Shown here: piece by piece, positions 1 through 8,974 of the stretch | Layout of the letters: every line of letters starts with the position of its first letter | Position numbering within the stretch: the stretch's first letter is position 1 | Assembly: GCF_045984285.3 (NCBI RefSeq) | Contig: NZ_JBJQIK030000001.1 | Coordinates: 372,001-436,000 of the forward strand | Direction: 5' to 3' | Source: Rugamonas sp045984285 | GTDB taxonomy: Bacteria; Pseudomonadota; Gammaproteobacteria; Burkholderiales; Burkholderiaceae_D | DNA length: 64,000 nt | Made by a program: the position numbers and the translations under genes | Notes under the pieces: model-generated | What the model was told of the DNA's origin: nothing | Databases searched by the model: none | Seen by the model: the letters and a program-made list of their open reading frames with translations, nothing else

Positions 1-1
1 G

Positions 2-1171
2 GCCGGGAAACCGGATGCTGAATCCACGCAAGGGGCTTTCCTGCGCCGCGCCCTGACGGTGCTGCAGCTCGCAACAGCCATCGGCCTTGCCAGCGTTACG
101 CTGACGATTGCATGGCAGACGCAGTTCGCCATGCAGGCATCGGCAGGTTTTGACGATTCAAGGCTGCTGGTGGTCGATCTTCCCGGCTCTTACCGGGACA
201 GCGCGGAGGCGCGCAACTTTGCCGCCGCCCTCAAGGCGCACAAGGAGGTGGCGGGAGTTGCCGTCTCCGGCGACGCGGTGGGCCGTACCCGCTCCTCCTG
301 GATGCAGGACATCAAGCGGCCGGGCGGCCCGAGCGTCTCGGTGGATGTGCGCTCGGTCAGCGCCAGCTTCTTCGAGGAATACGGCATGAAAGCGGTGGCT
401 GGCCGCCTGTTCGATGCGCGGCTGGACAAGGATGACGACGCGGTTCCGGTGCTGATCAATGCCATCGCCGCGCGCCGGCTCGGGTTTTCGGATCCGGCTG
501 CAGCGGTAGGCGAGATCCTGCCGTTTACCGATTTCAGCGGAAAGGTCATTCACAAGCGCGTGCTCGGCATTGCACCGGACATCCGCTACCAGTCGCTGCG
601 CGAGGCGCCGCGGGCCGTGCTGTATGAACTGTGGACTTTCGGCCAGACGCTGACGGTGCGCAGCAATGCACCGCTGGCCGAAACGGAAGCGCTGGTCAAC
701 ATGCTGTGGCCGAAGTACTTCCCCGAGGCGCTGCTGCGCATGAGCAGGGCAAAGGATATCCTGGCAGAGAATTATGCCGAGGAGGCGCGTATCGCCCGCC
801 TGCTGGCATTGGCCAGCGCGCTTGCCTTCGCGATTGCCGCTTTCGGCACCTATGCACTGGCCGCGCATGCGGTGCAGCGGCGCGCGAAGGAGATTGTGCT
901 GCGCAAGCTGCATGGCGCCGGCCCGGCGGCAATCGCAGGCCTGCTGGCGCGGGAAATGGGACAGCTGCTGGCGCTGGCTTCCCTGCTTGGCATGCCGGTA
1001 GCTGCATTGACGATACAGCGCTACCTCGCGCCCTATCTGGAGCGTTCGCCGCTGGCTTACTGGTCTTTGCTGCTGGCGCTGGGCGCGACGTGCCTTGTCG
1101 CGCTACTGGCCCTGGCGCGGCACGCGCGTGCGGCGGTCCGGATGCGGCCCGCCGACGCGCTGCGCGTGTGA
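2..1171 (+). CDS. ABC transporter permease, FtsX/MacB type (5' end cut by window)
   Basis: The reading frame is open from the first bases of the window, so the gene begins upstream; the GTG near base 59 is probably not the true start. The visible part begins with a membrane helix (ATAIGLASVTLTIAW), continues with a soluble extracytoplasmic domain of roughly 200 residues (the MacB periplasmic core layout), and ends with an FtsX-type three-helix block at about residues 250-370. Segments such as RRAKEIVLRKLHGA and VRMRPADALRV at the end are typical of FtsX-family permeases. Such permeases pair with an ATPase for lipoprotein, peptide or drug export, or act mechanically. The ATPase partner must lie outside the window. 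Family assignment is firm; substrate is unknown. Confidence 0.85.
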   Translation, partial: AGKPDAESTQGAFLRRALTVLQLATAIGLASVTLTIAWQTQFAMQASAGFDDSRLLVVDLPGSYRDSAEARNFAAALKAHKEVAGVAVSGDAVGRTRSSWMQDIKRPGGPSVSVDVRSVSASFFEEYGMKAVAGRLFDARLDKDDDAVPVLINAIAARRLGFSDPAAAVGEILPFTDFSGKVIHKRVLGIAPDIRYQSLREAPRAVLYELWTFGQTLTVRSNAPLAETEALVNMLWPKYFPEALLRMSRAKDILAENYAEEARIARLLALASALAFAIAAFGTYALAAHAVQRRAKEIVLRKLHGAGPAAIAGLLAREMGQLLALASLLGMPVAALTIQRYLAPYLERSPLAYWSLLLALGATCLVALLALARHARAAVRMRPADALRV

Positions 1172-1178
1172 TGGAAGC

Positions 1179-2303
1179 TTAGTAGCTGGTCAGCGCGGAA
1201 GGCTGGCCGTTCCTGAAGGTGAAGATGGTGACAGGGGAGGACTTCATGTCTCCCTTGCCATCGAAGGCATAGGTGCCCGCCACGCCGGCGTAGCTGCCGG
1301 TGGAGATGGCGCCGGCCACGCGGCCCGGATCGATCGAGTTTGCCTTCTGCATGGCCGCTGCGAACAGCTGCACCGCATCGTAGTAGGACGCAGCGTAGAC
1401 GTCCGGGTCCGCACTGAAGCGTTTCTTGAACTTCGCCTTGAATGCAGGGCCGGCCGCCGCCTTGTCCAGCAGTGCGCCGCCCTGCGAACAGAGCACGTTT
1501 TCGCCAACCGCTTCGCCGCCCAGCTTGCCCATTTCGGCGGTGCAGATGGTGTCGCCGCCCAGCAGCTTCGCGTTGATGCCCAGCGCCTTGATCTGGCGCG
1601 CCATCGGGCCGCCCTGCGGGGCATAGCCGCCGAAGAAGATCGCTTCCACCTTCTTCGACTTCAGGCGGGTGAGGATGGAGGTGAAGTCCACGGCCTTGTC
1701 GCTGGTGTATTCGTGGGCCGCCACCGTCATGCCGGAGGCGCGCGCCTGCTTCTTGAATTCGTCGGCAAGGCCCTGGCCGAAGGCGGTGCGGTCATCGATG
1801 ACGGCCACGGTCTTCATCTTCAGTTCCCTGGCCGCATACAGCGCCATCTTGGAGCCGAGCTGCGTGTCGCTCGCATTCACGCGGAACAGGCTGCGGTAGC
1901 CCTGCATCGTGAGCTTGGGATTGGAGGCGACGGTTGCCACCACCATGCCTGCGTCGTTGTAGACGCGCGAGGAAGGAATCGCGACGCCCGAGTTGTATGG
2001 ACCGACGATGTATTTGATGCCGGTGTCGGCGAATTTCTGGGCGACGGAGACGCCGGCTTTCGGGTCGCCCTGGTCGTCTTCCGATACCAGCTCGAACTTG
2101 AGCTTCCTGCCGCCGACCGTAATCGGTTTTGCGTTCAGTTCTTCGACCGCCAGGCGGGCGCCGTTTTCATTGTCCTTGCCGGAGAAAGCCTGTGCGCCCG
2201 ACAGGGGGCCGCTGTGGCCGATCTTGACCACCACGTCCTGCGCCATTGCGCCGGCCGCGAGGCTCGCCAGCGCGAACGCGCCCAGGGAATGCTTCACATT
2301 CAT
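1179..2303 (-). CDS. Branched-chain amino-acid ABC transporter substrate-binding protein (LivJ-like)
   Basis: This 374-residue periplasmic binding protein has a signal peptide (MNVKHSLGAFALASLAAGAMA) followed by the start typical of the Leu/Ile/Val binding family (VVVKIGHSGPLSGAQA). It keeps the family's two-lobe layout (Peripl_BP_6). The ATG at 2303 is preceded by a GGGAGA ribosome site; the open frame continues far upstream but that part is shadow sequence. No permease or ATPase gene is adjacent, so it is an orphan receptor that must use transport components encoded elsewhere, which is common in betaproteobacteria. A second small ligand is possible, because this family also binds amides, urea or aromatic acids; the substrate cannot be read from sequence. 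Confidence 0.93.
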   Translation of the reverse strand: MNVKHSLGAFALASLAAGAMAQDVVVKIGHSGPLSGAQAFSGKDNENGARLAVEELNAKPITVGGRKLKFELVSEDDQGDPKAGVSVAQKFADTGIKYIVGPYNSGVAIPSSRVYNDAGMVVATVASNPKLTMQGYRSLFRVNASDTQLGSKMALYAARELKMKTVAVIDDRTAFGQGLADEFKKQARASGMTVAAHEYTSDKAVDFTSILTRLKSKKVEAIFFGGYAPQGGPMARQIKALGINAKLLGGDTICTAEMGKLGGEAVGENVLCSQGGALLDKAAAGPAFKAKFKKRFSADPDVYAASYYDAVQLFAAAMQKANSIDPGRVAGAISTGSYAGVAGTYAFDGKGDMKSSPVTIFTFRNGQPSALTSY

Positions 2304-2336
2304 CGGATCTCCCGTCGTTTTAATGAGAATCCGTGA

Positions 2337-2364
2337 ATTATCCACGATCCCGACCATACCGCAA
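2337..2364 (-). promoter_or_regulatory. Possible sigma70 promoter of the binding-protein gene
   Basis: On the minus strand TTGCGG and GATAAT are separated by 16 bases, 34 bases before the ATG at 2303. The spacing and composition fit a housekeeping promoter, but this is pattern reading only. Confidence 0.35.
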
Positions 2365-2373
2365 GCAAAGTAT

Positions 2374-4113
2374 TCAGGGCCGGCCTGGCTGAATATCGTC
2401 TGCGGGCTGCACTCGGGTGACCGGGCGCACCGGCGGATTCGGCTCCTGCCGTGGCGGCGGCGCATTGTTCTGGACCGGAGCGCCGCTGGCCTGGCCGCCC
2501 CCTCCCAGCCGGTAGGCCGCCACGGCGGCGGCAATCGACGGATCGCTCGCAATGCGGCGCGCCGCTTCCGCGCTGCCCGGCTGCAGGGCGCCCGGCGGCA
2601 CCGGCGCGGCATTCGCTGGCGCACCCGCTGCGCCGGTGGCTGCCGTGGCCGGGGTGCTGCCCGGCTGGCCGGCGATGGCATTGATGCCGTCTTCGCTGCT
2701 GCCGCTTGCCGCCGCGTTTGCGGCCGGCGTGCCCGGAACCGCTGCACCGGCCGGAATGGTGGCGGGGCTGGCCAGCGACGCCTGCGTGCGCGCTGCACTG
2801 TCGGCGGCAATCTGCGCGGCGGCGGGATTCGCGCTGCCGGCGGCAGAGGCGGCGGCGATGCGCGCGTCCGCTGCGGCTGCAGCGGCGGCCTGCACATTGA
2901 AGGCGCTGTCCGCGGCGGAGCGAGCGGCCGCGCCGGCCGCCGCCTGCGCAGCCTGTTCGCTGTGCAGCGTGGCCTGGCGTTCCAGCTGGCGCGCCTGCAG
3001 TTCGGCGGCGGCGTGCCGGCGTTCAAAGGCCTGCAACGTTTCGCCGCGGTCCAGCAGGCGCGCTGCTTCCTGCTCCGCGGCCAGCCGGCGTTCCTGTTCC
3101 AGTGTGGTGGTCTGCTGGCTGGCCAGCTGTTCGCGCTGCACGGCCTGCCGCTCCATCTGCGCCGCAAGGGTCTGCAGTGCGGCGCGCTGCTGCTCTTCGC
3201 CACGCAGCTGTGCCAGTATCGCTTCCGCTTCCTCTGTGCGGAACGCGCGCTCCGCCGGCTGCGGCGGGAGCTGCGCCTGCTGCGGAACGGGCTCGCGCGC
3301 AGCTGCCTGGCGCGCTTCGGCCAGTTGCCGGTCGAGCAGGCGCTCGGCCGCAATGCGGTCGTCCGCCGCTGGGCTGTCATCGCGTGCCGCCATCTGCGCA
3401 ACAAGCGTGGCGCGCGCCGTGTCCAGCCTCTCCGTGGCGAGACGGTCCTGCTGCGTCTGGACCGCCTGCCGCTGCTCCGCTGCTGCGGCGGCTTCGCGGC
3501 GCCCGGCTTCCATGCGGGTGGCGAGGGCTTGCGCGGCGGCGTCTTCCTCCGCGGTGCTGGTGAGCTGGCGCACGGTGGCCGCCTGCTGTTCCGCCAGGCG
3601 CTGTGCCTGCGTCGCTTCTTCCTGCTGCGCCGCGAGTGCCGACTGGGCGATATCGCGTGTTGCGGCCAGACGCTGTTCGGCAAGGCGATTCTCCTGCATC
3701 TGCACCGCCTGGTTCTGCTCTGTTCTCGCGGCGACTTCACGGCGCCCGGCTTCCATGCGGGCGGCGAGGGTTTGCGCAGCGGCGTTCTCTTCCGCGGCGC
3801 GCGCGGCTGCCGCCTGCTGCTCCGCCAGGCGCTGCGCCTGCGTCTGCTCCAGCGGCGTGGCTGCGCCCTGTACAGCCGGGTTGCCGGCGCCGGACAGCGC
3901 GCCGGGCTCCGCGCCCGCCGCCACGCCGGCTGCCACGGCCGCCTGCTGCTCCTGTGCCGCGAGTTGCTGGCCCAGCGGCGATACATCGACATCGGCCGAT
4001 GCGGCTTCCTGTGGCGCAGCCGCCCGCACGGCCGTGCCGGACGCACTGGCCGGCGTTATACCCGCCGCGCGGTACACGCCCGCCGGGTCTACTGCAGAGA
4101 TAGGCGTATCCAT
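2374..4113 (-). CDS. Ala/Gln/Glu/Arg-rich coiled-coil protein with internal tandem duplication
   Basis: This 579-residue protein has no signal peptide or membrane helix that I can see. The N-terminus (about 1-70) is Ala-rich and includes VDVSPLGQQLAAQEQQ. Residues about 80-400 are almost continuous heptad-type helix rich in Ala, Gln, Glu and Arg, and the last 180 residues are low-complexity Ala/Pro/Gly. Within the helix a block of about 75-80 residues is present twice in tandem; each copy starts QAQRLAEQQAA and contains RMEAGRRE followed by QAVQ. The ATG at 4113 has a very strong GGAGGTGA ribosome site. I recognise no family; a scaffold or filament-like role is only a guess. Opposite-strand frames over it are shadows of its GC-rich codons. 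Confidence 0.7.
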   Translation of the reverse strand: MDTPISAVDPAGVYRAAGITPASASGTAVRAAAPQEAASADVDVSPLGQQLAAQEQQAAVAAGVAAGAEPGALSGAGNPAVQGAATPLEQTQAQRLAEQQAAAARAAEENAAAQTLAARMEAGRREVAARTEQNQAVQMQENRLAEQRLAATRDIAQSALAAQQEEATQAQRLAEQQAATVRQLTSTAEEDAAAQALATRMEAGRREAAAAAEQRQAVQTQQDRLATERLDTARATLVAQMAARDDSPAADDRIAAERLLDRQLAEARQAAAREPVPQQAQLPPQPAERAFRTEEAEAILAQLRGEEQQRAALQTLAAQMERQAVQREQLASQQTTTLEQERRLAAEQEAARLLDRGETLQAFERRHAAAELQARQLERQATLHSEQAAQAAAGAAARSAADSAFNVQAAAAAAADARIAAASAAGSANPAAAQIAADSAARTQASLASPATIPAGAAVPGTPAANAAASGSSEDGINAIAGQPGSTPATAATGAAGAPANAAPVPPGALQPGSAEAARRIASDPSIAAAVAAYRLGGGGQASGAPVQNNAPPPRQEPNPPVRPVTRVQPADDIQPGRP

Positions 4114-4277
4114 GATTCACCTCCAATCATTCCCGCAAGCATGCACCCGCGTCGCGCGCATGTCGGTGGGCCAGCGAACGCAACCCGACCTTTGTTAGAT
4201 GACGCACGGTAAAGCAAGGGTGATCGGCCTATTGTTGTCCATGCAAGCCCGCATCCACCAACGCACAAGGAATCATC

Positions 4278-4685
4278 ATGGATAACACCAACGACAAAAA
4301 CGCTACCGGCAGCGTAACGCCGATCGGCAACAACACCCGCAATGACTTGCACAGCAGCATCGACAAAGCCGCCGACAAAGGCGCCGCCGCTGCGGAGCGC
4401 CTGGCCACCGGCGCGCGCGACACGGCCGACAAGCTGGCCGAGAAAATCCCGGCCGCTACCGACCGCCTCGTCAACAAGGCGCACGAAGGCGTGGACAAGA
4501 TCAGCGAGGGCGTGAACAGCATGTCCGGCAAGCTGAGCGACAAGGCAGGTGAACTGAACGTTGCCTACCATCGCCTGGCCGAATCCGGCCGCAGCTATGT
4601 GCGCCGGAGCCCGGGCGTGTCGGTGCTGGTTGCGCTGGCCGCGGGCTATGCCGTGTCGAAGCTGCTCGGTTCGCGCAAGCACTAA
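4278..4685 (+). CDS. DUF883-type (ElaB/YqjD-like) membrane-anchored stress protein
   Basis: This 135-residue protein has a charged amphipathic helical body (about 25-105, rich in ADK/AAD repeats) and one C-terminal membrane helix (about 112-130, SVLVALAAGYAVSKLLG) ending in a short basic tail. This is the layout of the ElaB/YqjD/YgaM (DUF883) family, whose E. coli members are tail-anchored inner-membrane proteins linked to stationary phase and reported to bind ribosomes. AAGGA lies seven bases before the ATG. It sits directly upstream of the catalase gene, separated by a terminator-like hairpin, so shared stress control is plausible but co-transcription is uncertain. Sequence identity to the E. 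coli proteins looks low; the layout is the main evidence. Confidence 0.75.
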   Translation: MDNTNDKNATGSVTPIGNNTRNDLHSSIDKAADKGAAAAERLATGARDTADKLAEKIPAATDRLVNKAHEGVDKISEGVNSMSGKLSDKAGELNVAYHRLAESGRSYVRRSPGVSVLVALAAGYAVSKLLGSRKH

Positions 4686-4711
4686 GCCTCACGCGCAGCC
4701 TGCTGCGCGCC

Positions 4712-4746
4712 TCGCCCGGCAGCCTTCGCGCCGCCGGGCGATTTTG
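4712..4746 (+). terminator. Rho-independent terminator-like hairpin
   Basis: TCGCCCGGC (4712-4720) pairs with GCCGGGCGA (4733-4741) and is followed by TTTT. It lies between the DUF883 gene and katE and would separate or attenuate their transcription. Confidence 0.6.
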
Positions 4747-4776
4747 TTCGTCCCGTCATTCAACGAAGGAATATCC

Positions 4777-7191
4777 ATGTCCACCAGCAATAAACCTGCA
4801 GGCGCCACCGACGGCGCCGGGTCCGTTCTCAGCACCGTGGCCGCGCCTTCCAATGCGGCGCCGCCGCAATCCACCGGCAACAACAATCCGCAGTCCGATG
4901 TCCTGCTCGAAAAGGTTGCGGGCGGGGCGGAGCTGGCCGCGCAGTTTCCATTCAATGCCGGCAAGGCCGGCGAATACGGCGACGCCGCGCGCAATCCGCA
5001 AGCCGGGCAGTCCGCTTCGCCGGCCAGTGAAATCGTTACCGGCAGCACCACGTCGGAGACTGTCGTGTCGCCCAAAACCGGCAGCGGCGCCAGCAAGGGC
5101 GTGAACGCCACCAACGGCTCGCTGGACCGCGTGCGCGCCGATTCCGGCGGCCAGGTGCTGACCACCAACCAGGGCGTGCCGGTTGCCGACAACCAGAATT
5201 CCCTCAAGGCCGGCCTGCGCGGCCCGACGCTGATGGAAGATTTCATCCTGCGCGAAAAGATCACGCACTTCGATCACGAGCGCATCCCGGAGCGCATCGT
5301 GCACGCGCGCGGTTCCGCGGCCCACGGCTATTTCGAGAGCTACCAGGACCTGGGCGATATCACCCGTGCCGCGCCGTTCGCCGCGGCGGGCAAGCGCACG
5401 CCGGTGTTCGTCCGCTTCTCCACGGTGGCAGGCGAACGCGGTTCCACCGATACCGCGCGCGATGTGCGCGGCTTCGCCGTCAAGTTCTATACCGAGGAAG
5501 GCAACTGGGACCTGGTCGGCAATAACATTCCCGTGTTCTTCATCCAGGACGCGATGAAGTTTCCCGACCTGGTGCATGCCGTGAAACCGGAACCGCACCA
5601 CGGCATGCCTCAGGCCGCCAGCGCGCACGATACCTTCTGGGACTTCGCCTCGCTGATGCCGGAATCGATGCATATGCTGATGTGGACCATGTCGGACCGC
5701 GCCATCCCGCGCAGCTACCGCACCATGCAGGGCTTCGGCGTGCATACCTTCCGCATGGTGAATGCGGCCGGCGATTCGGTCTTCGTCAAGTTCCACTGGA
5801 CGCCGCTGCAGGGCACGCATTCGCTGGTGTGGGACGAAGCCGTGAAGATCAGCGGCGCCGATCCCGACTTCCACCGCCGCGACCTGTGGGAAGCGATCGA
5901 GGCGGGCGAGTTCCCTGAATATGAGCTGGCGCTGCAGGTGTTCACCGAAGAGCAGGCCGCGCAATTCCCCTTCGACGTGCTGGATGCGACCAAGATCGTG
6001 CCGGAGGAACTGGTGCCCCTGAAACCGGTCGGCAAGATGATCCTGAACCGCAACCCGGACAACTTCTTCGCCGAAACCGAGCAGGTGGCGTTCTGCACCG
6101 CGCATATCATTCCCGGCCTCGACTTCAGCAACGATCCGCTGCTGCATGGCCGCATCCATTCCTATGTGGATACGCAGATCAGCCGCCTGGGCGGGCCGAA
6201 CTTCCATGAAATTCCGGTCAACGCGCCGCTCGCCCAGGTCCACAACAACCAGCGCGACGGCATGCACCGCCAGACCATCAATCGCGGCCGGGTATCCTAC
6301 GAACCCAATTCGCTGGGCGGCGGCTGTCCCTTCCAGGCGGGACGCGCGCAGGGCTTCACCAGCTTCCCGCAGCCGATGATGGAAGATAAGGTGCGCGGCA
6401 AGCCGGAGCTGTTCGCCGACCACTACTCGCAGGCACGCCTGTTCTGGCAAAGCCAGACGCCGGTGGAGCAGGCGCACATCGTGGGCGGCTTCCGCTTCGA
6501 GCTGACAAGGGTGCAGGTGCCCGCCATCCGCGAGCGCATGCTGTCGATGCTGGCGAATGTGGACGTCACGCTGGTGAACGCCGTCGCGGCAGGCCTCGGC
6601 ATGGACGTGCCGCCGCCGCAGCCGATGGCGACCACCCGTCCGCTGCCGCAGTATGAACCTTCGCCGTCCCTGTCGCTGATGGCGCGGCCTGGCGCCACCG
6701 GCATCCATACCCGGCGTGTGGCGATCCTGGTCGGTAATGGTACGGATGCGGACAGCGTCCGCGCGCTGTATGCTTCACTGCTTGCCGACGGCGCCGTGCC
6801 GCGTGTCACCGGCAGCAATATGGGCAAGGTAAGCGGCGCCGGCGGCGGCACGCTGGATGTGGAAATCTCCCTCGAAGCGGGACCTGCCGTCGTCTACGAC
6901 GCCATGATCGTGCCGGACGGCGAACAGGCTGTGCAGGCCCTGTGCCGCGATGCGCATGCGCTGGAATTCGTGCGCCTGCAGTACCGCCATTGCAAGCCGA
7001 TCATGGTGATCGGCGCCGGGGCCCAGCTGCTGGCCAAGGCGGATATTCCATCCCAGCTGCCCGATGGTACGCCGGACCGCGGCATCATCGGCGCCGAACC
7101 GGCCGACATGGCGGCGGCGCTGACGGCATTCAAGCAGGCTCTCGCCGGGCACCGCGTGTTCGAGCGCGAGACCGATCCGCCCATGGTCTGA
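4777..7191 (+). CDS. katE: Large-subunit catalase HPII (KatE type)
   Basis: This 804-residue monofunctional heme catalase converts hydrogen peroxide to water and oxygen. The catalytic His is H176 (in VHARGSAAHGYF), the distal Asn is N249 (in VGNNIPVFFIQD), and the heme-ligand Tyr is Y463 (in HSYVDTQISRLGG). Their spacing equals that of E. coli HPII (H128, N201, Y415). A C-terminal flavodoxin/DJ-1-like domain (about 640-804) marks the large-subunit clade. The N-terminal extension is about 48 residues longer than in E. coli and is low-complexity. Cys440 replaces the His that E. coli HPII cross-links to the heme Tyr. The start at 4777 has AAGGA seven bases upstream; frames open earlier are not coding. 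Confidence 0.97.
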   Translation: MSTSNKPAGATDGAGSVLSTVAAPSNAAPPQSTGNNNPQSDVLLEKVAGGAELAAQFPFNAGKAGEYGDAARNPQAGQSASPASEIVTGSTTSETVVSPKTGSGASKGVNATNGSLDRVRADSGGQVLTTNQGVPVADNQNSLKAGLRGPTLMEDFILREKITHFDHERIPERIVHARGSAAHGYFESYQDLGDITRAAPFAAAGKRTPVFVRFSTVAGERGSTDTARDVRGFAVKFYTEEGNWDLVGNNIPVFFIQDAMKFPDLVHAVKPEPHHGMPQAASAHDTFWDFASLMPESMHMLMWTMSDRAIPRSYRTMQGFGVHTFRMVNAAGDSVFVKFHWTPLQGTHSLVWDEAVKISGADPDFHRRDLWEAIEAGEFPEYELALQVFTEEQAAQFPFDVLDATKIVPEELVPLKPVGKMILNRNPDNFFAETEQVAFCTAHIIPGLDFSNDPLLHGRIHSYVDTQISRLGGPNFHEIPVNAPLAQVHNNQRDGMHRQTINRGRVSYEPNSLGGGCPFQAGRAQGFTSFPQPMMEDKVRGKPELFADHYSQARLFWQSQTPVEQAHIVGGFRFELTRVQVPAIRERMLSMLANVDVTLVNAVAAGLGMDVPPPQPMATTRPLPQYEPSPSLSLMARPGATGIHTRRVAILVGNGTDADSVRALYASLLADGAVPRVTGSNMGKVSGAGGGTLDVEISLEAGPAVVYDAMIVPDGEQAVQALCRDAHALEFVRLQYRHCKPIMVIGAGAQLLAKADIPSQLPDGTPDRGIIGAEPADMAAALTAFKQALAGHRVFERETDPPMV

Positions 7192-7210
7192 CGCAGGTTC
7201 TTGCCGTGCC

Positions 7211-7240
7211 AGCGGCGCCCGCGGGCGCCGCTGTGTTTTC
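7211..7240 (+). terminator. Terminator-like hairpin after katE
   Basis: AGCGGCGCCC (7211-7220) and GGGCGCCGCT (7223-7232) form a perfect 10-bp inverted repeat followed by GTGTTTTCT, 20 bases past the katE stop codon. Confidence 0.65.
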
Positions 7241-7297
7241 TGCGGGGCGGGACGAACTGGGGTATTCTTGGGCAGAAGAACACAGAGAATGGGAAGC

Positions 7298-8974
7298 ATG
7301 GACGTCTACGCCCCCCGAACCTGGCAACCGCACGAACGGCCCCTGCTTCCGGGGTCGCCTTCGTCGCCGCTCCACTCCACGCCGCGCCGCATCGCCTTCC
7401 TGCTGGTGGGCTTCATCGTCGCCATCACCGGCGGCCTCGGGAATGCGCTCGTCAGCGTCAACCTCCTGTATGCGCAAGGCTCGCTGGGCGTGTACACCGC
7501 CGAGATCCAGTGGCTGCCGGCGGCCTATGTGATGGCGAATGTGTCGATGAACCTGCTGCTGGTGAAGTTCCGCCAGCAGTTCGGCCTGCGCCTGTTCACT
7601 GAACTCTTCCTGCTGCTGTACGCCGTGGCCACCCTGGCCCACCTGTTCGTGCACGGCCTGGCCTCCGCCATTGCGGTGCGCGCCGCCAGCGGCATCTGCG
7701 GCGCCGCGCTCACGGTGCTCGGCCTCTACTACACGCTGCAGGCCTTCCCGCCGCAGCACAGGCTGAAAGGCGTGGTGGTGGGCATCGGCTTCTCGCAGCT
7801 CGCGCTGCCGCTCGCCCGCCTGTTCTCCAGCGACCTGCTGGAAATCGCCGAGTGGCGCGGCCTGTATTCCTTCGAGCTGGGCATGGCCATCCTGTCCTTC
7901 GGCTGCGTGCTGCTGCTGAAGCTGCCGCCGGGCGACCGCGTGCGCGTCTTCGAAAAGCTGGACTTCCTCACCTTTGCGCTGTTCGCGCCCGGCGTGGCGC
8001 TGCTGTGCGCTGCACTGGCGCTGGGCCGCACCGTCTGGTGGTTCGAGGCGCCGTGGATAGGCTACTGCCTGGCCGGGGCCATTGTGCTGGTGACGGCGGC
8101 CGTGCTGATCGAGCATAACCGCAAGTCGCCGCTGCTGAACATCCGCTGGCTTACCACCGGCAAGATGGTGCGCCTGGCGCTGGCCGTGCTGCTGATCCGC
8201 ATCGTGCAGAGCGAGGCCAGCGGCACGGTCGGTTTCCTGAATGCGCTGGGCCTGAACAACGACCAGATGCAGGACCTGTGGCTGATCACCCTGTTCGGCA
8301 GCATCGCGGGACTGGTGGCCAGCGCGCTGACGATATCGCCCTCGCGCGTGCTGCCTTCGCTGATGTTTGCCCTGTTCCTGATGGCGCTTGGGGCCTGGCT
8401 CGATGCGCACGCCACCAACCTCACACGGCCGCACCAGATGTATTTCAGCCAGTTCCTGCTGGCGTTCGCGGGCACCTTCTTCGTGGGCCCCATTTTCATT
8501 TCCGGCTTCGGCGCCATCATCGCGCAGCCGCGCAACCTGATTTCCTTCTCGCTGATGTTCTCGATGACGCAGAACCTGGGCGGCCTGCTGGGCACCGCCA
8601 TCGTCGGCACGGTGCAGGTGCTGCGCGAGAAATACCATTCGAGCCAGCTGGTGGAGCACCTCACGCTGCTCGACCCCCTTGTGGCAGCGCGCATCCAGGG
8701 CGGCGGGGCGGCACTGGGCGGCACGCTGGCCGATCCGGCCTTGCGCAATGCTCAGGGCGTGGCCTCGCTCGGCGCGGCCGCCACGCGCGAGGCCAATATC
8801 CTCGCTTACAACGACGTATTCCTGCTGATATCCATCGTTGCCGTCGCCACCCTGGCATGGATCTCGATGCACTACCTGTGGAATATCTGCACCGCCAGCC
8901 GGCCGGCGGCGCCCGCACCGAACGCCCAGACGGGCATGGCCAATGTCTCACTTGAAAACTCCGGATCGAAATGA
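7298..8974 (+). CDS. MFS drug-efflux transporter (DHA2/EmrB-like)
   Basis: This inner-membrane protein of about 558 residues has roughly 14 hydrophobic helices, the number expected for the DHA2 branch of the major facilitator superfamily. Helices begin at RRIAFLLVGFIVAITGGLGNALV and continue to FLLISIVAVATLAWI near the end. It is the first gene of a tripartite efflux operon: its stop codon overlaps the start of the membrane-fusion protein (ATGA), which in turn overlaps the outer-membrane factor. It probably drives proton-coupled export of hydrophobic compounds through that channel. The start is uncertain: ATG at 7298 (GGGAAG just upstream), ATG at 7289 and TTG at 7268 are all in frame. The classical EmrB signature motifs are weakly preserved, so the substrate is open. 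Confidence 0.88.
   Translation: MDVYAPRTWQPHERPLLPGSPSSPLHSTPRRIAFLLVGFIVAITGGLGNALVSVNLLYAQGSLGVYTAEIQWLPAAYVMANVSMNLLLVKFRQQFGLRLFTELFLLLYAVATLAHLFVHGLASAIAVRAASGICGAALTVLGLYYTLQAFPPQHRLKGVVVGIGFSQLALPLARLFSSDLLEIAEWRGLYSFELGMAILSFGCVLLLKLPPGDRVRVFEKLDFLTFALFAPGVALLCAALALGRTVWWFEAPWIGYCLAGAIVLVTAAVLIEHNRKSPLLNIRWLTTGKMVRLALAVLLIRIVQSEASGTVGFLNALGLNNDQMQDLWLITLFGSIAGLVASALTISPSRVLPSLMFALFLMALGAWLDAHATNLTRPHQMYFSQFLLAFAGTFFVGPIFISGFGAIIAQPRNLISFSLMFSMTQNLGGLLGTAIVGTVQVLREKYHSSQLVEHLTLLDPLVAARIQGGGAALGGTLADPALRNAQGVASLGAAATREANILAYNDVFLLISIVAVATLAWISMHYLWNICTASRPAAPAPNAQTGMANVSLENSGSK

Noticed and set aside
1993..4212. Long plus-strand open frames (over 500 residues) opposite the binding protein and coiled-coil gene
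   Set aside because: They are antisense shadows of GC-rich codons, with Arg/Ala/Cys-rich composition, no ribosome site and no family motif.
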